Notes under the pieces: generated by a model
What the model saw: only the letters and a program-made list of their open reading frames with translations
What the model was told of the DNA's origin: nothing
The model's database searches: none
Virus record (IMG/VR): IMGVR_UViG_3300000553_000009
Location: 62,316 to 126,315 of that record
DNA from: a virus
Direction: 5' to 3' (one strand)
DNA length: 64,000 nt
Made by a program: the position numbers and the translations under genes
Shown here: piece after piece, positions 7,495-15,768 of the stretch
Position numbering within the stretch: the first letter of the stretch is position 1
How the letters are laid out: each line of letters begins with the position of its first letter

Positions 7495-8136
7495 TTATAA
7501 TAGCTCGTTTAATTTGTCTTGTATTTTAATTTTAGCTTGTTTTGTGAATTCTCGCATTTTACTGGACGCATAATACTTATTTTTTGTCTTTTGAAAAGTT
7601 CCGTAGAAATCTGAAAAGATGAAATCTATTATTCTTGAATCCAATTTTGGTGCTGAGAAAGACAACGCATGTAACGCATAGTAATTGATTTCGTGTTCTT
7701 TCAAATGCTTTACGAAACTTGGAATTGTCTCCTCTATATTTAGCTCATATTGCTCTAAAGTCAAGCCTTTTTCTTTGCAAAAATTGAAAATAAATTTCAA
7801 ACTCTGCTGAAGTCGTTCCAGACTTTTTTGAGAATCGGGGTCTTGAACCTCAAGCATCTTCATATATTGAGCATAGCACGAAACGGCCTTCTGCCCAGTG
7901 TAAAAAACCAATTTATATTCTGCTGGTTCTGGATAAACTTTATGGGGGGCAATAAAAAAATCCTCTTGATCTATAGTCGGATAAGATGTAAAAAAACGGT
8001 CAAGCTTTTCAAGATAAGGAATTTTTTCCTCATCAAATTTAGCAAAATTCTTTCTTATTGTATAAGGTTCCCATTTGGCCTTCCTTGATACTACCAGATG
8101 ATTATTGTAAATCCTTTGTTGATTTTCTGATATCAT
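7495..8136 (-). CDS. 59: Possible gp59-like helicase loader
   Basis: 213 residues, all-helical, basic, close to T4 gp59 in length (217). The middle (CYAQYMKMLE ... SLKFIFNFCKEKG) and the later segment with FVKHLKEHEINYYALHALSF can be laid over gp59 with the same helix pattern, and the gene lies next to gp32, as in T4. Similarity is weak by eye, so this is a positional call. If right, it loads gp41 helicase onto gp32-coated forks. Alternative: an unrelated helical phage protein. Confidence 0.4.
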   Translation of the reverse strand: MISENQQRIYNNHLVVSRKAKWEPYTIRKNFAKFDEEKIPYLEKLDRFFTSYPTIDQEDFFIAPHKVYPEPAEYKLVFYTGQKAVSCYAQYMKMLEVQDPDSQKSLERLQQSLKFIFNFCKEKGLTLEQYELNIEETIPSFVKHLKEHEINYYALHALSFSAPKLDSRIIDFIFSDFYGTFQKTKNKYYASSKMREFTKQAKIKIQDKLNELL

Positions 8137-9000
8137 TTATCTTTCTCCTATGAGTAGTTTTTGTTTTTCTATATATGCTAACCTAGATTTTCTCATATTT
8201 TCTCTAGCTTCCAATGACATTTTTCTACCTACATTCACTTGCCTTAATTTTTCCTTCGTTTCTTCTGTATGTACTCTACCTAGTTGGGATCGACTCATTT
8301 TTTGTTTAGTTTCTTCTGAATGAGTTTTTCCCAAATTTGCCAATCTCATATTTTCGACATGTTTTTCGGATTTGTGTTTTCCCAAGCTCGATTGACTCAT
8401 TTTCAATTTAGTTTCCTCTGACAGAATCATACCTAAATGTCCTTTGCCAATATTTTGCTTCCACTCCTCAGAAAATTCTGGTCTTGATTTTCCTAATTTA
8501 GACTGTCGCATTTTCACCAAAGCTTCTGGCGAATGTCCTTTATGTGGAACGCCGGTTTTAGTTTTCCGCATTTTTTCAATAGCTTCTTTGGATTTAGGTT
8601 TTCCTAAACTAGCTAAACTAATTTTCCTTCTGGTTTCTTCCGAGACAGTCAATCCGGTCCTATCCGTGGAATACTTACATATATTATAACCTTTATTTAC
8701 ATTTGTAGAATCAAACAATTCTATATAATAAGATTCTCTTTCAAGAAGTTTTTTATTGTCTTTAGTTTTATCAAAAACTTCAAATATTTCTAATATTTCT
8801 ACCGTAAAGGATGACCATCCATGTTTTTTAATAGCGTTCTGTATATAATATCCCTTAATACCTTTTCGGTTTTCAGAATTTTTATGTTGGTTCAATCGGA
8901 GATACAGGTTTACTGCCTTGCCTATATAAATTTTATTACTGCCTGTAGAAGTTAATTTATATACTCCTGCCTCTTTTGGATATTCATTTCTTGGTCCCAT
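8137..9000 (-). CDS. GIY-YIG homing endonuclease with NUMOD3 repeats
   Basis: 287 residues. Catalytic domain at about 8-100: GVYKLT (GIY), IYIGKA (YIG), RL..H (Arg), and EREsyYIELFD supplying the catalytic Glu. From about 115 on there are some nine degenerate NUMOD3 repeats (consensus like HSEETKEKMR..LG), which bind DNA. It is one of five close paralogues in the window. It sits between the possible gp59 gene and a small gene, overlapping the latter by 17 bp, with its own late motif. Free-standing enzymes of this kind nick or cut alleles lacking the insertion and spread by repair. Confidence 0.9.
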   Translation of the reverse strand: MGPRNEYPKEAGVYKLTSTGSNKIYIGKAVNLYLRLNQHKNSENRKGIKGYYIQNAIKKHGWSSFTVEILEIFEVFDKTKDNKKLLERESYYIELFDSTNVNKGYNICKYSTDRTGLTVSEETRRKISLASLGKPKSKEAIEKMRKTKTGVPHKGHSPEALVKMRQSKLGKSRPEFSEEWKQNIGKGHLGMILSEETKLKMSQSSLGKHKSEKHVENMRLANLGKTHSEETKQKMSRSQLGRVHTEETKEKLRQVNVGRKMSLEARENMRKSRLAYIEKQKLLIGER

Positions 9001-9274
9001 TTACATATTTATCGTTTCGGACCCATTTTGTAACATACTTACTTTTGGCTATAGTAGGATCGAATTCTAAAAACACTCTAACTAATTCATAATCTGTATC
9101 CAGATTCAGAATCTCCTTCATCACAGTTTTCAATTTCTCTGTTTGAAGAACATGAATGAATACATTTTGAACGGATAGTTTTTTACCCTTCAAATTCATT
9201 ACAAAGGTACAAAACGATAAGAATAAGTGGTTAGACTCATCTTCTATTAAATCTGATGCGGGGTCATAATTCAT
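8984..9274 (-). CDS. Small hypothetical protein
   Basis: 96 residues, helical, with FLSFCTFVMNLKGKKLSVQN and a basic C-terminus (WVRNDKYVNGTKK). Not recognised. It follows the DHH gene by 3 bp, so it is in the same operon; the downstream endonuclease overlaps its last 17 bp, showing that the mobile gene inserted right at its 3' end. Confidence 0.55.
   Translation of the reverse strand: MNYDPASDLIEDESNHLFLSFCTFVMNLKGKKLSVQNVFIHVLQTEKLKTVMKEILNLDTDYELVRVFLEFDPTIAKSKYVTKWVRNDKYVNGTKK
9006..9012 (-). promoter_or_regulatory. Late promoter motif ATAAATA
   Basis: Minus-strand ATAAATA, 5 nt before the endonuclease ATG at 9000; it lies within the 3' coding end of the upstream gene. Confidence 0.6.
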
Positions 9275-9277
9275 AAA

Positions 9278-10147
9278 TTAAAGTTGAAGCATTTTAGTTG
9301 TAAATTCCAAAAACTTCTCCGTCACATGACCACCAGCGGCCCATTCTCCCCCACCACCATTACAAAGATTCTCTGACATAAAAACTATATCTGCTTTGGA
9401 ATTGAGAGGCTTTCTAAAAGAGACGAACTTGGTGTCTGGATGAACCACAATAATAACATCGTGATCATGAATGTCCATCAATTTTTTGGATATTTCGTTC
9501 ACGGAAAGCTTGGAAAATACTGCCAAAACTGACCAAGATTTAAAATTTCCCACGTATACATCCAGATTAGAAACTTCATAATCAATTTCCTTGAAAAATT
9601 GTTCGGCCTGCTCTAATTCCTGATTAGTAAATCCATCATAACCATTCCAAAATCTCTTAACGAATTCCGCAAATCTATTATACTTCGTCTTTCTATATAA
9701 GGCATTTAAGTATTCTGATTCTGAATATTTTAAAGTGTACTTATTATAATCATCTACATAAGCCACAAGAGTTTTAATTTCTGTTGAAATTTCTACCTTA
9801 TCCTTGAATTTTTTATAAATCAATTTTGAACAGGATGAACATTCCTCTGAGATTAAGGTAGAATCAAACGTGTTTAATTTCTCTCCTCGATCTGATATGA
9901 AAACCACTTTAGAGTCATCAATCTTATTAATGAGAGATTGATCCAGTACCATCCCAACCACAAATACTTTATCATAATTATCTAAATTATCATCTACCCA
10001 ATTTGAATATTGAGTTAAAAAATCTCCAAAAAACACAGATTTATAATCCATATTAGGAAAAATATTTCCCAAAAGAACGGTGGAACATGCTCCGTCCAAG
10101 TCAGAATTAGCCCAAATGAAAATTTTCGACATATCATAATTATCCAT
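9278..10147 (-). CDS. DHH-family phosphoesterase-like protein
   Basis: 289 residues from MDNYDMSKIF; a second ATG (10132) is equally possible, while a longer form from 10201 would overlap the upstream gene by 62 bp. The N-terminal FIWANSDLDGACSTVLLG is the DxDG motif of DHH phosphoesterases (RecJ, nanoRNase), and the C-terminal GGGGEWAAGGHV fits the DHHA1 substrate-binding GGGH motif. The signature DHH triad itself is not present: the expected place reads ISDRGEK. It may be a nuclease or oligonucleotide phosphatase with an altered metal site, or a binding protein. Operon with gp41. Confidence 0.65.
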   Translation of the reverse strand: MDNYDMSKIFIWANSDLDGACSTVLLGNIFPNMDYKSVFFGDFLTQYSNWVDDNLDNYDKVFVVGMVLDQSLINKIDDSKVVFISDRGEKLNTFDSTLISEECSSCSKLIYKKFKDKVEISTEIKTLVAYVDDYNKYTLKYSESEYLNALYRKTKYNRFAEFVKRFWNGYDGFTNQELEQAEQFFKEIDYEVSNLDVYVGNFKSWSVLAVFSKLSVNEISKKLMDIHDHDVIIVVHPDTKFVSFRKPLNSKADIVFMSENLCNGGGGEWAAGGHVTEKFLEFTTKMLQL

Positions 10148-10502
10148 AATATGTAATTTGACAACTTGGTCTTCCAAAGTAAGGGTCAAATGATAGTTCA
10201 TTATATGAGTGCTTTCCTGCTAATTCCAACATATTTTTTTGAATTTTCTTCTGTCTGTCATCTTCAAATTCTTCATAAGAAGTAAAAATGTAATGTAAGG
10301 GACGATAAGATATTGAAACATCATTAGACCCAACCGAAAACTGTGGTTTTCTGGCCCATGTCATTTCTTCCGCTATATGTTTGGCCTCAGTTTTTGTACA
10401 CTTTATAGCAAATAAAGGAATTTCCGTGTCTCTCGACCCATACATTCCCTTAGAATATATACAAATGGCCCAATTTTCTATTTCTTCTTGTATGTGTTCC
10501 AT
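10140..10502 (-). CDS. Hypothetical protein
   Basis: 120 residues, mixed alpha/beta, with CTKTEAKHIAEEMTWARKP and an aromatic C-terminus. No family recognised. It begins 1 bp after the gp41 stop and overlaps the start of the DHH gene, so it is cotranscribed with both. Confidence 0.55.
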   Translation of the reverse strand: MEHIQEEIENWAICIYSKGMYGSRDTEIPLFAIKCTKTEAKHIAEEMTWARKPQFSVGSNDVSISYRPLHYIFTSYEEFEDDRQKKIQKNMLELAGKHSYNELSFDPYFGRPSCQITYYG

Positions 10503-10503
10503 A

Positions 10504-11823
10504 TTATTGACTCGCCAGCCTTTCTAATAAGGACATTTCCTCTCGTCCCATCAATTCTTCATCTTCATTACTTTGCTGGATAGAAAGAGTTTCATAAATA
10601 ATTTTCATTGCTTGAATCATACCTCTCGGGCCAAATCTATTTTTCATCATTCCTAATCTTATTAGACCAAGTTCCATGTCTTCTTCGGTTTGAAAAATTG
10701 ACATGATACAGTCACAAGTAGCAGCAATTCCCAAACTTTCAGCAATACCTTCCATGCCAGGATTTTCTTTACCATAGACCGAACGGTTCGTCTGGCACCC
10801 GGTTATAATAGGACATTTAAAAATATAGGACATTGCCCTAACTTGTTCACATATATATTTGATTCTTTCATAAGAATTAGATCCCTTGTCACTATAGAGT
10901 AATGATAGATAATCAATTACAATAGCATCAATATGTTCTCCTGAATCGATTAACTTTTGAATAAAAGAAGTTAATTGTTTTGGAGTAATTGTAGATGGAG
11001 GAAATTCTTTAATGAAAATTTTAGCCGTTGGAAGTCTTTTGTGTTCCTCTTCCAGAGCATATCTAAGAGTATGAGTATCAGTTTTGAAATCCTTCATGGG
11101 GATTTTTGTAACATTAGAGGCAATTCTCTTAGCATAAAGCAATTCAGACATCTCCAACGAGATTACCAAAACAGTTTTATCCTGCATTGCAATATTTGAT
11201 GCAACATTTCCAAGAAAAATACTCTTACCGATATTAGCTTGTCCAGCAAACATATACAGTGCCTTCCCATCCTCTCTGAATCCCCCTCCAAGGGCATCAT
11301 CAAGCCATGCCCATCCCGAGGGAATACAGGCATCCTCGTTCAAAATATCATCAATTATTCTCTCTGTATCTCTAAAGAGTTCCAGTCCTTTTTCAATATC
11401 CAAACAAATCTTACAAATCTCTTCAAAAGAATCCAAAACCTCTATGGGATTCTTAACTTTCCTTTCAAGATTCTCTGAAATTTCTTCCAGAGCTACACAA
11501 GTTGCCCTTTCTTTTAGAAATCTTTCCGTATTGACATATAATTCCTTAACATTTAAATTTTTATCAATATCTCGAAAGGATTCTATTAACTTTTTGAATC
11601 CAGTCTTGAGAATATCCGTATTCAGATACATTTTAATCTCTGTCAGAGTGGGCAGAGATTGATGTTCCTCATAAAAATTCTTGATTATCTCAAAATAATT
11701 CGAGATATTCTGATTTTCAAAGTATTCGGGTTTAATGTAATCCGATATCGCGGCCAAATATGTGGAGTCGGTCATAGCACGATATGCTAACACCCGCTCA
11801 AAATCGGTAAGGTCAATGCCCAT
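10504..11823 (-). CDS. 41: Replicative DNA helicase (T4 gp41, DnaB-like)
   Basis: 439 residues (T4 gp41 has 475). An N-terminal helical domain (about 1-160) is followed by the RecA-like motor: Walker A MFAGQANIGKS near 192-202, VLVISLEMS (catalytic Glu), Walker B AIVIDYLSLLY near 299-309, and the distal GMMKNRFGPRG segment expected of the arginine-finger beta-hairpin. It unwinds the fork ahead of the polymerase and acts with the primase encoded at 3368. No intein is present, although this gene is a known intein site in related phages. Starts 11 bp inside the upstream gene. Confidence 0.9.
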   Translation of the reverse strand: MGIDLTDFERVLAYRAMTDSTYLAAISDYIKPEYFENQNISNYFEIIKNFYEEHQSLPTLTEIKMYLNTDILKTGFKKLIESFRDIDKNLNVKELYVNTERFLKERATCVALEEISENLERKVKNPIEVLDSFEEICKICLDIEKGLELFRDTERIIDDILNEDACIPSGWAWLDDALGGGFREDGKALYMFAGQANIGKSIFLGNVASNIAMQDKTVLVISLEMSELLYAKRIASNVTKIPMKDFKTDTHTLRYALEEEHKRLPTAKIFIKEFPPSTITPKQLTSFIQKLIDSGEHIDAIVIDYLSLLYSDKGSNSYERIKYICEQVRAMSYIFKCPIITGCQTNRSVYGKENPGMEGIAESLGIAATCDCIMSIFQTEEDMELGLIRLGMMKNRFGPRGMIQAMKIIYETLSIQQSNEDEELMGREEMSLLERLASQ

Positions 11824-12193
11824 GAGCTATAATACGTCTTTTATTTGTACAAAGGTCTTGAGAGAAATAACAATCTCCGATTACTTTAAATATATAGTCA
11901 TGAAAAGGCATTGAATAATCAGATCGATTAGTGAAGATATAACATTCCTCTCCATTGTGGAAATATACCATGTCATCTAAAATAGTTTTCGGAAAGTACT
12001 TACTCCACGGTTTTTCATAGGTACTCTGATACCATCTAGTAAACCAATCGGCAACTTCCTCGTAATTTTTACATACAATTGCTCCTGCTCCATCTCCCCC
12101 ATCTTCTGATATACGTTCAAAAAACCACTTGAATAGATCTTCTGCCCATAAATTCGAGACAGTTATAATTGAATGTGGATCTTTAGTGTCCAT
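11813..12193 (-). CDS. Conserved-looking hypothetical protein
   Basis: 126 residues, aromatic-rich (LFKWFFERISEDGGDGAGAI, DWFTRWYQSTYEKPWSKYF). No family recognised; probably globular. It overlaps the glycosyltransferase upstream by 11 bp and gp41 downstream by 11 bp, so it is translationally coupled to both. Confidence 0.6.
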   Translation of the reverse strand: MDTKDPHSIITVSNLWAEDLFKWFFERISEDGGDGAGAIVCKNYEEVADWFTRWYQSTYEKPWSKYFPKTILDDMVYFHNGEECYIFTNRSDYSMPFHDYIFKVIGDCYFSQDLCTNKRRIIAHGH

Positions 12194-12857
12194 ACTTACT
12201 AATAAAATATTTTTCTCCTTTTTTCCAGTCTTCCGTGAACTCTGTTAACCCCGGTGATTCGTGTGTTATTAACACATCTCCAACTCCCACTTTCAGTCCA
12301 GCCTTATGACAATCCATAGAGAAATTTAGGTCATAAAAATCGAAAGGCGCAGGATTATCCTCATCAAATCTCATTTTATTCATAACTTTTCTATTCAATG
12401 CCATGAATACTCCATCAATTAAAATTGCTCTGTGAGGGTAAACTCCAAAACTTGTCATGTATTTTCTATCAGCATTGCCATGTGCTACTGCTCCATGAAG
12501 ATTAGTAGAATTGTAACCACCCATAAGATGCCACAGAGCAGGGGACTTAATTTCTATTTGCGATGCTCCTGCCACTCCTACTAAATCAAACTGATCAAAC
12601 AGTCGTTCTAATTTTGGAAGAGGATCACATTCTAAAATAACATCATCATGGATTAACAACAGTGCATCCACGTCTTCTTCTAAGGCTTTGGATATAGCCC
12701 AATTATAAATGAATGGTAATGATTCCTTATTTTCCTTGATAAGGAAGGGTACAACCTCGAATCTTTCATTAAAAATAGTCCAACATTTTTGTAAATTTGT
12801 CAATTCTCCCTGCTTTTTCTTGCTCGCTGAGCAAACCATCGCTTTTTCGATATCCAT
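12183..12857 (-). CDS. Glycosyltransferase-like protein (StrF/GT2_5 type)
   Basis: 224 residues from ATG 12857; an in-frame GTG at 12872 would put the start within the promoter. DALLLIHDDVIL near 69-80 supplies the DxD-like metal site of a GT-A fold, and DGVFMALNRKVMNKMRFDE plus DLNFSMDCHKAGLKVGVGD is typical of StrF-like glycosyltransferases, which are often found in T4-like phages. It heads the gp41 operon, with a sigma70-like promoter directly upstream, so it is probably an early gene. Confidence 0.7.
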   Translation of the reverse strand: MDIEKAMVCSASKKKQGELTNLQKCWTIFNERFEVVPFLIKENKESLPFIYNWAISKALEEDVDALLLIHDDVILECDPLPKLERLFDQFDLVGVAGASQIEIKSPALWHLMGGYNSTNLHGAVAHGNADRKYMTSFGVYPHRAILIDGVFMALNRKVMNKMRFDEDNPAPFDFYDLNFSMDCHKAGLKVGVGDVLITHESPGLTEFTEDWKKGEKYFISKYGH

Positions 12858-12862
12858 GCCTG

Positions 12863-12891
12863 ATATTAACACGGATTTGGAGAATTGTCAA
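12863..12891 (-). promoter_or_regulatory. Sigma70-like promoter, -10 next to ATG
   Basis: Minus strand TTGACA (12886-12891), 17-bp spacer, TAATAT (12863-12868), then 5 nt to ATG 12857. Transcription would begin at or within a base or two of the start codon. Confidence 0.7.
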
Positions 12892-12909
12892 CTATTTTTG
12901 GAAATTTTG

Positions 12910-12916
12910 ATAAATA
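12910..12916 (+). promoter_or_regulatory. Late promoter motif ATAAATA
   Basis: ATAAATA, 5 nt (CCTAT), ATG 12922. It is divergent from the sigma70-like promoter at 12863-12891, so this 65-bp gap controls an early leftward and a late rightward unit. Confidence 0.75.
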
Positions 12917-12921
12917 CCTAT

Positions 12922-14433
12922 ATGTCTAAGTTCGGATTTGAATACTTTGTTAAGCGCCAGGAAGTTATAAAGGAAATGGCAAGACCCAGCCCATTAGATT
13001 CTATGGGAGAAGTGGGACAATTAACAAAATCCATAATGGATAAAGTGGTGGGAGTTATAGGTCATGGGGGAGAAATTGATGGGGAATTTGTGCCCGGATT
13101 AGGAGGAAATAGACCAGTTAATAGAATGCTGAGATATGTCATTTACATGATGACAAAGATGGATAAAAATACTGAAGATCAAGATAGGGCATCCGAAGAA
13201 GAATCTCAATCAGAAATTACTGGAATGGCAACCCATATTTTAGGAATTCCGAGAGAAGGATATAGAAAAAAATATACCCCAGATGCTCTATACAGAGCGG
13301 CGATAATAAAAGGAATTACTGGGGATTATCATGATTATGTTATATCTCCCGAATTTAAGGAAAAAGTATTAAATCCTAATAATATTTTAAATTATGTTGC
13401 CAGAAACCGAGTTCCCAATGCTTCTGCTCATGGATTTGCGGCAAAAAGAGAAAAATTACATGGAATGTCTGCGGAAGATATTGACTTGGCGCAAACCGGA
13501 CTAAAAGATATTGTTAAAAAAATCAATAGAGCAGAAGCAGCAAAAAGACAACGAAAGATTCCAGATGTTGAAGAAGCGCCCAAATCGGATGAACAAGTCA
13601 CTAATGATTCCACAGTAAATCTTGATATTATCAGAATTGCCATTAAAGTTCTTATCCAGAAAAGCAATGTGGTGAAACAGGTAGTCAATACGACTCTTTC
13701 TAAATTTAGTGACGTAGATCAAGAAACTCTAAAACATGTTTTAGAGGACTGGGCTGTAAAATATAGAGAAAATGTAGAGGTTGTGGATACCCTATATAGG
13801 GCAAATGTCCCTACTTTGCAAGTGTTACTTGCTAGTTATGAAAAATTGGAAGAAGTTGGTATAGATATGCCAGTCTTCTACAAGACCATGAAAAGAATTA
13901 AGACCACTTATTCTTCTGATCGGGCAGTTGTCAATCTAATTGACATGCTTACCTATAGTGTAAATCAACTTCTAAGTAAAATGGTAGATCCTCAGAAAGA
14001 ACAACATGTTCAGGAATTTCCTGGATATGATAATGATATCATTAATACCTTTCTAAAAACCCCAGAAGATAAGGCAAAATTTGCCAAATATCATAATTGG
14101 TTGAAAATAGAAAAGGAAAGGAAAGCCCAGAAGCTTCAAAATGATATTATTGCCTTGAAATGGGTAGAACATGAAGTACCAGGAGAAAGAGAATGGGTCC
14201 GTGAGGGATTTGAGGATTTCCAAAAAAAAAGACCTGAGATGAAAACTCAACAGTTCGGTGCAGGTAATGAAGCTCAGAAAGCTTTAGGGCAAGCCCCGAG
14301 AAATGAATCCTATGTAATGGATTACATGTCCGAGCAGATTTCCAAAGATAGATTTAAACCAATTGGAGAATTTAAGGATCGTGGATTTAAAAAGGTCAAA
14401 AACTATGACCAATGGCTACAAGTTAATGGATAA
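12922..14433 (+). CDS. Large late protein with capsid-targeting-like leader
   Basis: 503 residues from the ATG set by the late motif; the open frame extends further upstream but only across the divergent promoter. The leader (MSKFGFEYFVKRQEVIKE, then MARP) is a helix ending I-K-E. The rest is helical and Lys/Glu-rich, with no recognised family. Residues about 18-75 (EMARP ... VPGLGG ... RMLRYVIY) and about 135-195 match the next gene, so the two are paralogues, with this one carrying an extra ~300-residue C-terminal part. Likely an internal virion protein. Confidence 0.7.
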   Translation: MSKFGFEYFVKRQEVIKEMARPSPLDSMGEVGQLTKSIMDKVVGVIGHGGEIDGEFVPGLGGNRPVNRMLRYVIYMMTKMDKNTEDQDRASEEESQSEITGMATHILGIPREGYRKKYTPDALYRAAIIKGITGDYHDYVISPEFKEKVLNPNNILNYVARNRVPNASAHGFAAKREKLHGMSAEDIDLAQTGLKDIVKKINRAEAAKRQRKIPDVEEAPKSDEQVTNDSTVNLDIIRIAIKVLIQKSNVVKQVVNTTLSKFSDVDQETLKHVLEDWAVKYRENVEVVDTLYRANVPTLQVLLASYEKLEEVGIDMPVFYKTMKRIKTTYSSDRAVVNLIDMLTYSVNQLLSKMVDPQKEQHVQEFPGYDNDIINTFLKTPEDKAKFAKYHNWLKIEKERKAQKLQNDIIALKWVEHEVPGEREWVREGFEDFQKKRPEMKTQQFGAGNEAQKALGQAPRNESYVMDYMSEQISKDRFKPIGEFKDRGFKKVKNYDQWLQVNG

Positions 14434-14818
14434 TTTTATGAATATATTTCAAAATTTATATGAACAATTAATGTTAGAAATGGCAAGACCATTATCTAAA
14501 CCTCTCCTTGCGGGACAAGAAGCTACTAATAGATATGTCAAACTATTAGATCAATTAGGAAGGTACTTCAAATTGGGAAAAGGCCCAGATGGGCAACCAT
14601 TAACTGACAATGAGGGTAATGTGATACCGGGATTAGATAATAGTACTCTACAACATCGAAAACTATTATATTTTTTCTTGACTTTGATAAAACAAAAAGT
14701 TCCCACCGTCAATTCCACACAATTGAAGAAAGTTAATGATTATGCGAATCAAATACTAACCGATAATGGACTACCCGCTTACAATGGAGGGGCAAAATAT
14801 AATCTAAAAATAGCATAG
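14426..14818 (+). CDS. Late protein, first part; in-frame TAG ends it
   Basis: 130 residues from ATG 14426 (overlapping the upstream stop by 8 bp); ATG 14438 is an alternative. The leader MNIFQNLYEQLMLE followed by MARP parallels the upstream paralogue, and GNVIPGLDNSTLQHRKLLYF corresponds to its VPGLGGNRPVNRMLRYVIY. It stops at TAG 14816-14818, but the same frame continues through 14828-15031, and that continuation is also homologous to the paralogue. So the TAG interrupts what was, or still is by readthrough, one ~200-residue protein. Confidence 0.65.
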   Translation: MDNFMNIFQNLYEQLMLEMARPLSKPLLAGQEATNRYVKLLDQLGRYFKLGKGPDGQPLTDNEGNVIPGLDNSTLQHRKLLYFFLTLIKQKVPTVNSTQLKKVNDYANQILTDNGLPAYNGGAKYNLKIA

Positions 14819-14827
14819 GATATATTC

Positions 14828-15031
14828 ATGAGAGAACATCCCGGTATTTTATCCAATGAATTCGAATCTGATCTATACGATCCTCAAAACATGGCAGATT
14901 TTATTAGTGCCTCCCGTGTAACATCAAATACCCAATCTTTAAAAGCAGTAAAAACAAAAGAACATTCCACTGGAATGGGCATTTCTGATTTAAATGCTAT
15001 TACTTCCAAAACTCGTCCACAGAGGCTTTAA
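14828..15031 (+). CDS. Continuation of the interrupted late protein
   Basis: 67 residues if started at its own ATG, in the same frame as the gene before it and separated from it only by TAG and three codons. GILSNEFESDLYDPQNMADF ... GMGISDLNAIT aligns with the 12922 paralogue's YVISPEFKEKVLNPNNILNY ... GMSAEDIDLAQT. It is therefore the C-terminal half of the preceding protein, made either by readthrough or by reinitiation, or not made at all. Confidence 0.55.
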   Translation: MREHPGILSNEFESDLYDPQNMADFISASRVTSNTQSLKAVKTKEHSTGMGISDLNAITSKTRPQRL

Positions 15032-15768
15032 GCAGATAATACTCGGTTCTTTCCGATTTCAAAATATACTGGATCTTTTTCAATACCAATAAATTTTCTA
15101 TTAGTATTTTTTGCCGAAACGCCTACTGAAAATCCACCGGCGGCGAAATCTAACACTGTATCCTCTTCTTGAGTATAAGTTTTTATTAGATATTCCATCA
15201 AAGTTATAGGTTTCTGTGTAGGATGATATCGAGTATATCCCTTATTTGCCTCCCAACATCCAGTAATGATACTTGTAGGATTTTTATCAGTATAAGTAAA
15301 GATCTTTGATTCATTATCTACATAATCTCCAATACCTTTTGAATTTTTTGTGACATTCCAAGTCGTCATAGGTTTATCTCTTGGAACTTTTATAGGATAA
15401 TAATTATGTTTGTAATTTTTAGAGAAAACTATGACATTTTCATGCTTACGCATAGGCTGTTGTTTAGCCTGATGCATTCCTCTTGGGATATGTTTATCCC
15501 AAAACCACTCATATCTAAACCATTCTCTATTAGAGCTTACCAAGTCAGAAGTGAACGGTTGTTGTCCTGTCATGACAATCACTCCATTTTCTTTAATTAT
15601 TCTTTTTAATTGAGTCCATAGGGGATCAAAAGGAATAATCACATCCCATGAGTACTACCTGTAGTTAGATGAATATGGGGGATCGGACAACACAAGGTCT
15701 ATGGAATTGTCTGGAAGATTTTTCATTTCTTCCAGACAATCGCCTAAAATGAATTGAAAATTATTCAT
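15028..15768 (-). pseudogene. DNA adenine/cytosine methyltransferase interrupted by in-frame TAG
   Basis: The frame starts at ATG 15768, overlapping the uvsX stop (ATGA). Residues 1-37 include GDCLEEM and the catalytic LVLSDPPYSSNY (motif IV, DPPY); codon 38 is TAG (15655-15657); the frame then runs on with WDVIIPFDPLWTQLK, a target-recognition region, and the SAM-binding motif VLDFAAGGFSVGV near the C-terminus. Motif IV before motif I indicates the beta class (N6-adenine or N4-cytosine). Without readthrough, the piece from 15642 lacks the catalytic DPPY and should be inactive. Otherwise the gene is intact, so the stop is recent, suppressed, or a sequence error. Confidence 0.8.

Noticed and set aside
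8200-8650. Regular ~48-bp repeats in this and four other regions, resembling a CRISPR or tandem array
   Set aside because: They are coding NUMOD3 repeats of GIY-YIG endonucleases; no conserved spacer-repeat alternation and the frame is open throughout.
14816-15657. Genome-wide recoding of TAG
   Set aside because: Two in-frame TAGs are suggestive, but the long conserved genes, including late structural ones, have none, and TAG at 41121-41123 serves as an ordinary stop. Kept only as readthrough or nonsense.
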